The notes beneath the pieces were generated by a model, which was not told the DNA's origin, searched no databases, and was given only the letters and a program-made list of their open reading frames with translations. From Desulfobacterales bacterium (GTDB lineage Bacteria; Desulfobacterota; Desulfobacteria; Desulfobacterales; JAAELO01), in the NCBI GenBank assembly GCA_024226555.1, contig JAAELO010000198.1:1-64000 (forward strand): a stretch of DNA of 64,000 nucleotides, in the 5' to 3' direction. The translations under genes were made by a program, and so were the position numbers. Each line of letters begins with the position of its first letter. Position 1 is the first letter of the stretch. Shown here in pieces: positions 25,581 to 34,559 of this stretch.

Positions 25581-26163
25581 ATTTATCCCCCATCTGTTTT
25601 TCTTTTCACACCTGACATCACATTGATGTAAGCTGTGGGTTAAATCAACAAATTCACTATATCGAATCAAAGACTTCTGACTCTTCCAGATTTCATATGT
25701 ATAAAAAAAGTGGATTCTATATGTGAAACATCATTATTATAAGATTACAACTCAGATACGTGCTTATGTTTTTATTGATATTGAATATAACTTCAACATA
25801 GAATATTTTCAAGAATTATTTAATTATTTTTACGGTATATTAAATTCAAAATTTGTTTTTAATTATAAAAATTGCTTATTAATAATCGGTTTTTAGCTCA
25901 TTAACAATTTTAATTAAATTAACTATGTTGTAATTAGTTTTAGAATAGCAATCTGTTTTAGGGGCGGGTTATAATAATTGATTGATTAACTGGAAAAGTC
26001 TTTAGAATTGAAGCTTCATAACTAACTATCAATAATTTTTTTTTCTTAAATGATTTATAGAAGTTTCATTTTTTTCTAAAACCCACTTAAGTAAAAACTT
26101 TTTTTAGACATTTCGCAAAACAAATCCTCTTCATAGAATAATTAAAACAATTAAAAAGAAAAT
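25581..26163. other. AT-rich gene-free region upstream of the radical SAM gene
   Basis: About 580 bases with no open frame of note. It contains ACTTAAGTAAAA at about 26089-26100, shared with the region upstream of the acyl ligase operon (23132-23143). Nothing else stands out. Confidence 0.5.
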
Positions 26164-26766
26164 TTATGTTTTTAAAAAACCCCTTGCATCAGTTGCAAGT
26201 ATAGCTTCTGCTTCTTCCATAGACTCAACAGTATAAAGCTGATATTCCATTTCTCTTTCTTCAAAAATAGCTTTTAATGGTTTTGTGTCTTTGTTTACTA
26301 CGAGAATTATTCTTCCTATACCAACCTGTTTAAAGTTGTACATAACTTTTTTCATATGGAAGATGACTCTTCTTGTAAATATTTTATCAAGTTTCGTGAA
26401 ATCAAATATTGTATCAAAACCACTTCTGATATTAGCAAAAACAGTAAGAATTGAATTGGTTGCAAGCTTAGTACTAACTGTATCAAAAACTCCTGCAAAA
26501 TCATTTTTGAGAAGGTTTCTGTCTTCATCAACTTCAGTTAACCATTTTGCATTTCCTCTTTTACCCTCTCTTTTTCCTGGAGGGGTCTTTTTAAGCTGAC
26601 TCTTTAGGTGGTTAATCCTTTTTTTAAGATCATTGACCTCATTTTCAACCTTTAGAATTTCCCGGCAAAGGAAAGGAGTTGCCGCAAGCGCAATCTGAAC
26701 CTCTTCAACACCAACAACAGACTTTGATTTGTATTTTGATATCAGCTCTTCACGGGATAAATCCAT
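26164..26766 (-). CDS. Coiled-coil protein with STAS/SpoIIAA-like C-terminal domain
   Basis: A 200-residue protein. Residues about 35-60 form a short coiled coil (VENEVNDLKKRINHLKSQLKK), followed by a basic linker. Residues about 80-200 look like a STAS/SpoIIAA-like alpha/beta domain: FDTIFDFTKLDKIFTRR, then GIGRIILVVNKDT and a C-terminal SMEEAEAILATD. That pattern matches the common ending of anti-anti-sigma-like proteins. AGAGG precedes the start at good spacing. It stands alone; no sigma or kinase partner is adjacent. Function is not assigned. Confidence 0.6.
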   Translation of the reverse strand: MDLSREELISKYKSKSVVGVEEVQIALAATPFLCREILKVENEVNDLKKRINHLKSQLKKTPPGKREGKRGNAKWLTEVDEDRNLLKNDFAGVFDTVSTKLATNSILTVFANIRSGFDTIFDFTKLDKIFTRRVIFHMKKVMYNFKQVGIGRIILVVNKDTKPLKAIFEEREMEYQLYTVESMEEAEAILATDARGFLKT

Positions 26767-26870
26767 TAATAGCCTCTTATTAAAAATTATCTGAATAAGG
26801 ATAAAATATAATTATTTTATCCTTTATTTTCTTTATTTACAATTGTTTTATAATTGGAATAGTCTCTAAG

Positions 26871-27058
26871 GAACCTCTATTAATTAGAATTTTGATTGAA
26901 ATACAACGTTTATAAAAGCTTTCAGTTTTATAAAATCTCTGCATAGGAAAAAATAACGAGCTGATTCGCTTATAAAAAAAGCTTTTATTTTATAAACATA
27001 CAACATTTTTTTTCGAAATAACGCTGTAGTTCGATCAAATGGCAGTTATTAGAGGTTC
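26871..27058. repeat. Terminal-inverted-repeat element, long copy
   Basis: A 188-bp copy with ends GAACCTCTATTAATTAGAAT (26871) and AGTTATTAGAGGTTC (to 27058). The inner part carries AACGTTTATAAAAGCTTT and AGTTTTATAAAATCTCTGCA, the inverse of the module in the copies at 1733 and 5443, and a second TTTATAAA/AAGCTTTT hairpin. It separates the STAS-like gene from hisHF and lies just beyond the hisHF stop. Confidence 0.75.
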
Positions 27059-27071
27059 ACTTTTATTAAAT

Positions 27072-28649
27072 TTAAGACTTTGTTCTGATTTCAACTTTGT
27101 CTTTTAAATGATCCTTAACAGCTTCCACTGGAACCTCTCTTCTATGGAAAATACCTGCAGCAAGTGCTGCTTCTGCATCTGTTTTTTCGAAAACTTCAGC
27201 AAAATGCTCAACTGAACCAGCTCCACTTGATGCAATAACAGGTATAGTTACAACATTTCTAACAGCTGAAATTAACTCGCAATCAAATCCACTGTTTGTT
27301 CCATCCTTATCAATGCAGTTTAGAAGAATTTCACCAGCTCCAAGCTCTTCACAGGCTTTTGAAAATGTAATTGCATCCAACTCACGCCCTTCTCGTCCAC
27401 CTTTAATAGTGCATTGATACCAACAATATTCTTCACCAGAAGGACCTTTTTGATCAGTTTTAATTACCACATGAGCTGTCTCATTTTTTTCTTTAACATA
27501 AACCCTTTTTGGATCTACAGATATGACAACAGCCTGATTTCCATAAACTTTAGAGATAACTTCAATGGAGCTTTTGCCTGTTTTAATTCCGGTTTTAAGA
27601 TATTCCTCAACAATAAGAACTGCATCACTTCCAATTGATATCTTATCAGCACCTGATCTGAAATATTCTGAGGCAACTTCAAGAGCAGTATATTTTTTAC
27701 CGTTTTTATCTGTAAAATCCCTGATTCCACCTCCGATTGTAAGTGGAACAAAAACATTTGCTGAGGTTTTCTTTAAAACATCAATCATTGGCATATCTTC
27801 AAGGGGAAAATCTCTAAAACCTGTTATATTAAGAAACGTTATCTCATCCGAACCTTCTTTATAATATCTTTCAGCTAATTCTACAGGTTTCCCAAGGTTT
27901 CGTACATCACCCTCTTCACGTACATCATACTGATCACCTTTTGTTACGACCAAATCACCATTATCATTTGACCGAACATCAAGACAGGCTATTATTCGTT
28001 TAGCAATTCTGGTTTTATCCGTACTGATTTCAGGTATATTTGATTCTTTTTGTTCAACAAAATTTTTGAGAAGCTTAAGTCCATTTTCGCCACTTTTTTC
28101 AGGGTGAAACTGGGTTGCAATAACATTTCCTTTTTCAATACTACTTGTATATTCATAACCATAGTTTGTTGTTGTAAGAACATCCTTATCATCAATCGGA
28201 TTTACATGATAAGAGTGAACAAAATAAAATTTTTCCTGCCCCCGAAAATTACTGAAAAATCCGGATTTTTTCTTTATGTTAACTCCATTCCATCCAATTT
28301 GTGGGACAGAATGATCAACATTGAATTTTGTAACAGATCCTTTTATAAAGCCAAGCCCTTCATATATCTCATTAGATTCTTCACTCTTTTCAAAAAGAGC
28401 ATGTAAGCCAAGGCATATCCCTAAAAATTGTTTATTTTCATTTAGATAATCTCTTAATGGATCAACATAGTTCTTTTCATTAAGAATTTTGATCATATTT
28501 CCAAAACTGCCAACACCAGGGAACACAAGTTTTTCTGCTGATAAAATATCATCTGGGCTATTGACAATTTTTACTTTTTCCCCAATATATTCAAGAGCAT
28601 TTACAACACTCCGAACATTTCCAGCCCCATAATCAAGTAAAGTTATCAT
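27072..28649 (-). CDS. hisHF: Fused imidazole glycerol phosphate synthase (HisH-HisF), eukaryotic-like
   Basis: A 525-residue bifunctional enzyme of histidine biosynthesis. Residues 1-205 are the class I glutamine amidotransferase HisH: PGVGSFG at 44-50, nucleophile Cys79 in GICLGLH, and His182 and Glu184 in FHPEKSG. Residues about 218-525 are the HisF cyclase barrel: the start ACLDV with Asp224, and ISVDPK with Asp379 in the place of the second catalytic Asp. In most bacteria these are two genes. Fusion, length and the phrases VRNLGKPVELAERYY and ISVDPKRVYV resemble the HIS7 proteins of fungi and plants. No other his genes are adjacent. AAGG precedes the ATG at good spacing. Confidence 0.92.
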   Translation of the reverse strand: MITLLDYGAGNVRSVVNALEYIGEKVKIVNSPDDILSAEKLVFPGVGSFGNMIKILNEKNYVDPLRDYLNENKQFLGICLGLHALFEKSEESNEIYEGLGFIKGSVTKFNVDHSVPQIGWNGVNIKKKSGFFSNFRGQEKFYFVHSYHVNPIDDKDVLTTTNYGYEYTSSIEKGNVIATQFHPEKSGENGLKLLKNFVEQKESNIPEISTDKTRIAKRIIACLDVRSNDNGDLVVTKGDQYDVREEGDVRNLGKPVELAERYYKEGSDEITFLNITGFRDFPLEDMPMIDVLKKTSANVFVPLTIGGGIRDFTDKNGKKYTALEVASEYFRSGADKISIGSDAVLIVEEYLKTGIKTGKSSIEVISKVYGNQAVVISVDPKRVYVKEKNETAHVVIKTDQKGPSGEEYCWYQCTIKGGREGRELDAITFSKACEELGAGEILLNCIDKDGTNSGFDCELISAVRNVVTIPVIASSGAGSVEHFAEVFEKTDAEAALAAGIFHRREVPVEAVKDHLKDKVEIRTKS

Positions 28650-28872
28650 TTTTGACCTTATATTTTGGTAGTTTCTTTTGTAAAAATATATTTTTTAAGC
28701 TTTTGCACAAATCTATTGGAAATCTAAAGAGAGCAATATTACATTTGATTTCAACTTTTTACAATATGCAATTTCGAATTAAATATAATTATTAAATGAA
28801 AACATTGTTTAATCAAATAGCTGATGCTAAAATTGTATCCCAAAAATCATAATTCAAATTAAATACAATTCT

Positions 28873-29892
28873 ATGGATAATCTTGATAATATATTAGAAC
28901 TTATAAAGTTCAATGAAAAGACTGCACTGAAATTTAATAAGGTTGAAACTAAAATCCTTTCTATTTTAAATTTTAAAGATTTTTTTGAGGTACTTTTAAC
29001 AGATATAATTATAAGTTTTCAGATCCCTTTTGTCTGGCTAACTGTTATTGAAGAAACAGATTTTTCTGAAATGCTTGATAATATTGAATCTAAACTTGTT
29101 AAGAATCACTTGAAACTTATAAAAAAAGATGATTTCTATCAATACATAAAAGATAAAACTAAACCCCTTCTTATTAATGATGGTCTCAAAAAATATAGTA
29201 AGTTTATCCAGAAAGACATACTTAAACCTGTTAAATCTATAGCTATAGCTCCTATTTCTATAGATGGAAAACTGATAGGAAGTTTAAATCAGGGAGATAT
29301 ATCTGTTTCAAGATTTCAACCGGGAATTGATACATCACTCTTAGAGCAGTTAACTCTTAAAGTCTCACTTTGTCTTTCAAATGTTACCGCCCATGAAAAA
29401 TTAAAGTTCCTGGCTTATCATGATCCGTTAACAGGACTTTTAAACAGAAGGATTATGGAGACAGCTCTTAAAAGAGAGTTTGAACGGACAAAAAGGTACA
29501 ATAGCCCTCTTTCAGTTATTTTTTCAGATCTTGATAATTTTAAAATTATAAATGACAAGTATGGACATGATATTGGCGACAAAATTCTAATATTTATTGC
29601 TGATAGCTTAAAAGGTAATAGTAGGAGTACAGAGATTGTATCTCGTTTTGCCGGCGATGAATTTGTCATTATTCTTCCTGAAACAGACCTGAAAGCTGCA
29701 AAATATTATGTGCAGCGTGCTGAAGATTTCTTTAAAACAACTCCTCTAAAGATAGGTAATGAAAAACTATTTATATCTCTTAGTTTTGGGATTGCCTCAA
29801 CAGATTCTGATGAAGCATCGGATGCATTGGCTCTTTTAAAAATAGCTGATGAGGATCTTTACGTTGTTAAAAAAGAGAAGAAAAATATATAA
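28873..29892 (+). CDS. Diguanylate cyclase with N-terminal GAF/DUF484-like sensor
   Basis: A 339-residue protein. Residues about 1-165 look like a GAF/DUF484-type sensory domain, and residues about 175-335 form a GGDEF domain (HDPLTGLLNRR). The active-site signature reads AGDEF at 260-264 instead of GGDEF; the first Gly-to-Ala change is tolerated in some cyclases. The inhibitory I-site reads RSTE (251-254) instead of RxxD, so product feedback may be weak. There is no signal peptide or membrane helix, so it is cytoplasmic. No clear ribosome binding site precedes the ATG. Confidence 0.85.
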   Translation: MDNLDNILELIKFNEKTALKFNKVETKILSILNFKDFFEVLLTDIIISFQIPFVWLTVIEETDFSEMLDNIESKLVKNHLKLIKKDDFYQYIKDKTKPLLINDGLKKYSKFIQKDILKPVKSIAIAPISIDGKLIGSLNQGDISVSRFQPGIDTSLLEQLTLKVSLCLSNVTAHEKLKFLAYHDPLTGLLNRRIMETALKREFERTKRYNSPLSVIFSDLDNFKIINDKYGHDIGDKILIFIADSLKGNSRSTEIVSRFAGDEFVIILPETDLKAAKYYVQRAEDFFKTTPLKIGNEKLFISLSFGIASTDSDEASDALALLKIADEDLYVVKKEKKNI

Positions 29893-30162
29893 ACCAAGCT
29901 TAATTAAGAGAATATAGGTTATTATTATGAAAAAAAGCATATTAGTTTGTTAGATTATACAGTAAGGGATTCATTTACAAAAACCAGAAAAATACTTCAA
30001 AATCGATATCCAAAAATTAAAGCTAAGATTGTGAAATCCTTGATTACTAAGACCTCAAATTTCCAATTTCAAAAGGTTCCTTCTACGTCCGATAAGACTG
30101 TACCATCTCAACCAGAAGCATTTACAGATAAGTATTCGTGTCCAACATCCATCTTTTACTAT

Positions 30163-30375
30163 TTAATAAATTGATATCATTATAAGAATATGGACATGGT
30201 CATTTGTATATTTTGCTCAACTAACTCACATTTTAATTCCTCCGAAAAAGATCTTACGCAGTGGTTTACTTCATCCGCTACTTTACCTGTCAAAATCTTT
30301 AATCTATATTTTGGAACCCAAACAATATGATATTGGCATCTCCATAATGTGTGATAGCTTTTTAAAACGACTCAT
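30163..30375 (-). pseudogene. IS200/IS605-family transposase (TnpA) remnant
   Basis: The minus strand reads KSYHTLWRCQYHIVWVPKYR and then LKILTGKVADEVNHCVRSF, the classical start of the small Y1 transposase TnpA. After a frameshift comes DHVHILIMISIY and a stop; DHVH carries the HUH metal-binding histidines. The catalytic tyrosine domain is gone and the reading frame is broken, with an in-frame stop also after a possible ATG at 30375. It is a dead fragment of a single-strand-transposing element. Confidence 0.75.
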
Positions 30376-30490
30376 GTGTTACTTCTTTTTATTGATATCG
30401 TGGGGACGATCCAATATAAGGGGTAGCATAGAGTCGTTCATACGGTAAATCCTCTGAGCTCTGACCATACCCGGATGGCATGGTTCTTTA
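30376..30490. mobile_element. Probable end region of the decayed IS200-type element
   Basis: The 115 bases upstream of the TnpA remnant contain ACCATACCCGGATGGCATGG followed by T, an imperfect hairpin (ACCAT/ATGGT arms). Subterminal hairpins are expected at IS200/IS605 ends. The exact boundary cannot be set without an intact relative. Confidence 0.35.
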
Positions 30491-30542
30491 TATTAGAATA
30501 AAAGGCTACGTATCTCTGAACAATTTATTTTTTTAATGAATC

Positions 30543-31433
30543 TTAAGATCCTGTAACTTTCTGACTTGCAAGTTTAACTTTTATCAGGAACCAGGGGGCA
30601 ATAGCAGTCATATATAAACCCACTATAAAAGCCTGTACAATATTTACAGTTAAATTATCTGGTATGAAATTATTAACAGCAAGACTCATACCCTTTCTCA
30701 ACACAACCAATCCTAAAACGCCAATAAATCCGGCTATAACCTGTCTCAGTATTTTTGAATGTTTCTGATAATGAATTCCCTTTTGATCAATAATAACCCC
30801 AACACAAAATCCAACAAGAATTGTTCCGAATCCATAATAAACATTTGGTGTTTTTCCTGGCCAGGTGATAAAAATATTCACCTCTACTGCTATCAATATT
30901 AAAAGCTGGCAAACAGGAGGGATTGTTTTTAACCATTTAAAACGATCTGTTTTTAGAAAATAGAGTAAGATCAGTGTTACAAAACCTAATGCTATTCCAC
31001 CAAGTATATCCTCAACATCATGAACGCCCAGGTATAAACGACTAAAACATATACCAGCAAAAATAACTGAACAGAGTATCCATGACCATTTTTGTCTAAT
31101 TTCCCAGGCAATAAACATCCAGAGCACAGTTGCTATTTGAGCATGTCCACTTGGAAATCCCCATGAATCTCCAACCATAGGATCAAGTTGATATATCGGG
31201 TCCGGACGAGGATCTTGAAATAAATCTTTCAACCATGCATTTAACAACGCAGAAAGAATGAGCAGAAGCCCTATTTGCATAAACATTTTTTTATCAAGAA
31301 TCCAAAATCCAACGGGTAAAAATATTAACAGAAAAGAACTATATCCTAAAAATGTAAACCCTTCAAAAATCATTGTCAACAAATCTGATCTCAATACAAT
31401 TACCCACTCCATATTATGTAAAAAAGCTTCCAT
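30543..31433 (-). CDS. PAP2-family membrane phosphatase
   Basis: A 296-residue integral membrane protein with about eight transmembrane segments. The type 2 phosphatidic acid phosphatase motifs are complete: KDLFQDPRP (Lys69, Arg76), PSGH (Ser95-Gly-His97), and SRLYLGVHDVED with Arg132, His138 and Asp142. It probably dephosphorylates a lipid phosphate such as phosphatidate, phosphatidylglycerol phosphate or undecaprenyl pyrophosphate; which one is not clear. TTTGGAG precedes the start. A complete repeat element lies immediately upstream of the start. Confidence 0.88.
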   Translation of the reverse strand: MEAFLHNMEWVIVLRSDLLTMIFEGFTFLGYSSFLLIFLPVGFWILDKKMFMQIGLLLILSALLNAWLKDLFQDPRPDPIYQLDPMVGDSWGFPSGHAQIATVLWMFIAWEIRQKWSWILCSVIFAGICFSRLYLGVHDVEDILGGIALGFVTLILLYFLKTDRFKWLKTIPPVCQLLILIAVEVNIFITWPGKTPNVYYGFGTILVGFCVGVIIDQKGIHYQKHSKILRQVIAGFIGVLGLVVLRKGMSLAVNNFIPDNLTVNIVQAFIVGLYMTAIAPWFLIKVKLASQKVTGS

Positions 31434-31446
31434 ATCATCTCCAAAA

Positions 31447-31575
31447 GGGAATCTCTAATAATTAGAATTTTTGATGAAAAACAAGGCGTAACTAAAAACA
31501 ACGGTTGATTTTACTACAGTTTTATTTTTGTCATAACGTTGTGTTTCGCAAAAAGATCAGTTATTAGAGATTCCC
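31447..31575. repeat. Terminal-inverted-repeat element, copy with compensatory ends
   Basis: A 129-bp near-twin of copy 1 (3-132). Its ends read GGGAATCTCTAATAA and TTATTAGAGATTCCC: relative to copy 1 both ends changed at the same position (C to T on the left, G to A on the right), so perfect pairing is kept. It lies directly upstream of the PAP2 gene start, with AAAA on both flanks. Confidence 0.85.
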
Positions 31576-31718
31576 AAAAGTTAGTATTTAATAATTATTG
31601 CTGAATCTTTTTTTAAAATTAATTGCTTTCTGCAAAGGCTAAATAGTGAAAAGTTGATTTAAACCACATGGACAGATTGAGCAACAGTCAAAATTTTCCA
31701 GTTTCATTGTCATAACAC

Positions 31719-32495
31719 TTAATTCTTTTCCATAGCCTTCTGAGATATCTTTAATAAAATTTTTCTTGGAAGAAAAGGAACTACCCAGTTTAGTACGAAT
31801 CCAAGTTTTTTCTCATTAATTTTCAGGAGATCTCCTTTCACCATTGCTTCATATCCACATATGGCCGCAGATTTTGCGGTTGTTGCATTATCCCATAGTT
31901 TAACACCTTCTAATCCACCAGCAGTAACAAAACCTGTGGCAACTGGACCTGGACAAAATACTGTTGACGTAACATTCGACCCTATCAGTTCCTGTGCTAT
32001 CGCCTGTGAAAATGAAACAATAAATCCTTTGGTCGCATAGTATACCGCCTGAAGAGGACCTGGTAAAAAACCTGCTGTTGATGCAACATGTAAAATTTTT
32101 CCATAATTCCTATTTACCATCCCCTGCAAATACAGATGTGTCAGATTAACAAGAGAAACCATATTAACTTGCATCATAGCTTGATCTTTAATCAAATCTC
32201 TCTCATGAAATTTTCCATGCCCTCCAAAACCTGCATTATTAATAAGTATATCAATTTGTATTCCTGCAGATTCAGTGATAGCAAAAATTTTCATTGCTGA
32301 ATCAGCTTTAGAAAGGTCTGATTCAATAACTGTAACTTTTATATTATAATTGCTTTCAAGTTCAGACTTTAATTCATGGAGTTTGTCTATACTTCGTGCA
32401 ACCATAACTATATTCCCACCCTTTGAAGCGTGATACCTTGCCATTTCCTCTCCAATTCCACCTGATGCACCAGTAATCAGCGAAGTGTTAATCAT
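31719..32495 (-). CDS. Short-chain dehydrogenase/reductase
   Basis: A 258-residue classical SDR. TGASGGIG (8-15) binds the NAD(P) cofactor, NNAG lies at 86-89, and the catalytic Ser139, Tyr152 and Lys156 (YYATK) are present. Its C-terminal part, with PGPVATGF and a basic tail, resembles DltE/YqjQ-like SDRs. The substrate is unknown. AGGAG precedes the ATG. It stands alone between the repeat element and the long non-coding gap before the ribosomal block. Confidence 0.88.
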   Translation of the reverse strand: MINTSLITGASGGIGEEMARYHASKGGNIVMVARSIDKLHELKSELESNYNIKVTVIESDLSKADSAMKIFAITESAGIQIDILINNAGFGGHGKFHERDLIKDQAMMQVNMVSLVNLTHLYLQGMVNRNYGKILHVASTAGFLPGPLQAVYYATKGFIVSFSQAIAQELIGSNVTSTVFCPGPVATGFVTAGGLEGVKLWDNATTAKSAAICGYEAMVKGDLLKINEKKLGFVLNWVVPFLPRKILLKISQKAMEKN

Positions 32496-33002
32496 AATAT
32501 TCTCCTAATAATTATTCATTTTTATATATGAATTTCACGATTCTTATTTGTTCAGAAACCATCATTTGGTTCCTTTTACAAATAAGATAGTATGAAGGAT
32601 TGAATAATTGAGCTATAGCAATCTATGCCATAAAACATGCAGATAATGCCTCTTTTGTATAATAAAATCACTATTGAATTACAAATCAAAAGATCATCTG
32701 AAAAACATTAATTACCTTTTAATTGGGGTTTGATACTTTTTTATTATACAAAAAGTCTGTAACTTACTTATGGTGTGGATTTGTTAATGTTTTGCATGCA
32801 ATTTAGTTATTATGAGAAAAATTACGAGGCGATTATTCACAGTTCTTTTTGAATAACGCAGGGCAGTTATGGATTCCTTATGATCTGATCTGAAAGAATA
32901 ATACCTTAAGATAAACTTATTAGTAATATTAGTTTTGATAGAGAGTTCATAAGAATTAATAGTTTCTTTGTCTCTATGAATCTAATTAAAAGGTACTAAA
33001 AC
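32496..33002. other. Gene-free region between the SDR gene and the ribosomal block
   Basis: About 500 AT-rich bases without a gene. A degraded copy of the inverted-repeat element seems to lie at 32812-32878 (AGTTATTATGAG ... CAGTTATGGATTCC). Nothing else is recognisable until the terminator at 33003-33039. Confidence 0.5.
32812..32878. repeat. Inverted-repeat element, heavily degraded copy
   Basis: TTATTATGAGAAAAATTACG, then GAGGCGATTATTCACAG and TTCTTTTTGAATAACG, echo the ACGAGCTGATTTTATTACAG core, and the sequence ends with GGGCAGTTATGGATTCC. The ends are too changed for certainty. Confidence 0.3.
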
Positions 33003-33039
33003 AAAAAAAGCTTTGTAATATTTTAATATTACAAAGCTT
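33003..33039 (-). terminator. Terminator of the ribosomal protein block
   Basis: Perfect 15-bp arms AAGCTTTGTAATATT / AATATTACAAAGCTT with a 2-base loop. On the minus strand they are followed by a T-run (TTTTTTT, from the A-run at 33003-33009). It lies 25 bp beyond the rplQ stop and ends the long operon. Confidence 0.9.
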
Positions 33040-33063
33040 CTTTAAGCAATTTAATGCCTATTT

Positions 33064-33465
33064 TTACTCTTCAGTTTTAGCTTCTTTTGCTGGTGTTGCT
33101 TCCTGAACTACAGGAGCAATGATTTCAATAATAGACACAGGTGCAGCATCACCTTTTCTGAAACCTACTTTAGTAATTCTTGTATATCCACCATTTCTAT
33201 CGCTAAATCGATCACCAACTTCATTAAAAAGTTTATGAACAACTGCTTTTTCTCTAATTACAGCTAAAGCCTGGCGTCTTGCATGAAGATCTCCTCTTTT
33301 AGCAAGAGTAATCATTCTATCCGCCCATTTTCTTAGCTCTTTAGCTTTTACATCTGTTGTTTTAATGCTGTTATGCTTAAACAAAGATGTAACCATATTT
33401 TTGAACATAGCCTCTTTATGAGAAGATGTTCTTCCTAACTTTACTCCACCTTTTCTATGACGCAT
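33064..33465 (-). CDS. rplQ: 50S ribosomal protein L17
   Basis: A 133-residue L17, recognised by the start [24 protein letters not shown] and the central [22 protein letters not shown]17 binds 23S rRNA near the exit tunnel. A C-terminal tail rich in Ala, Glu and Lys (PAKEAKTEE) extends it beyond the minimal length. It is the last gene of the block, six bases after rpoA, which is the usual pairing, and is followed by the strong terminator. Confidence 0.97.
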   Translation of the reverse strand: MRHRKGGVKLGRTSSHKEAMFKNMVTSLFKHNSIKTTDVKAKELRKWADRMITLAKRGDLHARRQALAVIREKAVVHKLFNEVGDRFSDRNGGYTRITKVGFRKGDAAPVSIIEIIAPVVQEATPAKEAKTEE

Positions 33466-33471
33466 GAGTCT

Positions 33472-34491
33472 CTACTCCTCTTCCTCAGCTGTTTCTTCTA
33501 ATGGCACAAATCCTTCGAGTTTCATTCCAAGGGATAAGCCCATCTCTGTAAGAACTTCTTTTATCTCATTAAGTGATTTTCGCCCAAAGTTCTTTGTTTT
33601 TAGCATTTCAGCTTCGGTTCGCTGTACAAGTTGATAGATTTTAACAATATCAGCATTTTTAAGACAATTTGCACTTCTTACTGATAGTTCGAGCTCTTCA
33701 ACATTCCTGTATAGGTTATCATTAAACTCTTTTTTAGGTTGAGCACTTGTTTCTACTTCTTTAGCGGGCTCTATATCTTCATCAAAATTTATGAAGATTG
33801 TTAGTTGCTCTTTTATAATTTTTGAAGCATATGCAATTGCATCTTCTGGCCTAAGACTTCCGTCAGTCCAGACCTCAAGTGTCATTTTATCATAATCAGT
33901 TTTTTGACCGACCCTTGAGTTAGAAACAGTATAATTAACTTTCCTGATTGGTGAAAAAATTGAGTCTATTGAAATAGTTCCTACAGGAGCTTCTTCATCT
34001 TTATTTTCAGCTGCAAGATTATAACCTTTACCCACTTTTACAACCATTTCCATTTGAAGTTTTGCACCTTCATTCATGGTTGCTATCACTTTATCAGGAT
34101 TTAGAACTTCAACTTTACCATTTGCAGATACAATATCTGCGGCAGTCACTGTTCTTGCTCCCTCTAAATCAATGTATATTTTTTGGGGCTCAGGATCATC
34201 AATCTTAAGACGTATCTCTTTTAAATTAAGAATTATTTCAGATACATCTTCAAGCACATTTGGAACCACACTAAATTCGTGCAAAACTGTATCAAATTTT
34301 ACAGAAACAATAGCTGCTCCATGTAAGGATGAAAGTATTGTTCTTCTAAGTGCATTTCCTATTGTTGTTCCGAATCCTCTTTCAAGAGGTTCACAAACAA
34401 ACTTACCATAAGAGTCTGTACTTGTAACCTGAACTTTTTCTGGCTTTATAGATTCTTGCCAGTTCATATATATGAGTTCATTAGATGACAT
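33472..34491 (-). CDS. rpoA: RNA polymerase alpha subunit
   Basis: A 339-residue alpha subunit. The N-terminal domain (to about 235) has [20 protein letters not shown] for dimerisation and assembly. An acidic linker is followed by the C-terminal domain (about 265-325), with [17 protein letters not shown] and [15 protein letters not shown], the helix-hairpin-helix that contacts DNA and activators. It is in its usual position between rpsD and rplQ. Confidence 0.98.
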   Translation of the reverse strand: MSSNELIYMNWQESIKPEKVQVTSTDSYGKFVCEPLERGFGTTIGNALRRTILSSLHGAAIVSVKFDTVLHEFSVVPNVLEDVSEIILNLKEIRLKIDDPEPQKIYIDLEGARTVTAADIVSANGKVEVLNPDKVIATMNEGAKLQMEMVVKVGKGYNLAAENKDEEAPVGTISIDSIFSPIRKVNYTVSNSRVGQKTDYDKMTLEVWTDGSLRPEDAIAYASKIIKEQLTIFINFDEDIEPAKEVETSAQPKKEFNDNLYRNVEELELSVRSANCLKNADIVKIYQLVQRTEAEMLKTKNFGRKSLNEIKEVLTEMGLSLGMKLEGFVPLEETAEEEE

Positions 34492-34559
34492 ATTTTAATC
34501 TCCAGAGTTATTCTCTATGAAATCGATTTCAAAACCGAATTCAAGTTATCGACTGTAAG

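Noticed and set aside
3-27058. CRISPR array interpretation of the repeated GAACCTCTAATAA motifs
   Set aside because: The copies are far apart and inverted pairs, with no regular spacers and no cas genes.
29947-30174. Open reading frame of 75 codons on the plus strand
   Set aside because: Biased Lys/Ser/Thr composition, no ribosome binding site, and it overlaps the IS200-type remnant. I could not support it as a gene.
31441-31580. Target-site duplication AAAA around the repeat copy
   Set aside because: Four A residues on both sides in an AT-rich genome are not informative, and the other copies show no matching duplication.
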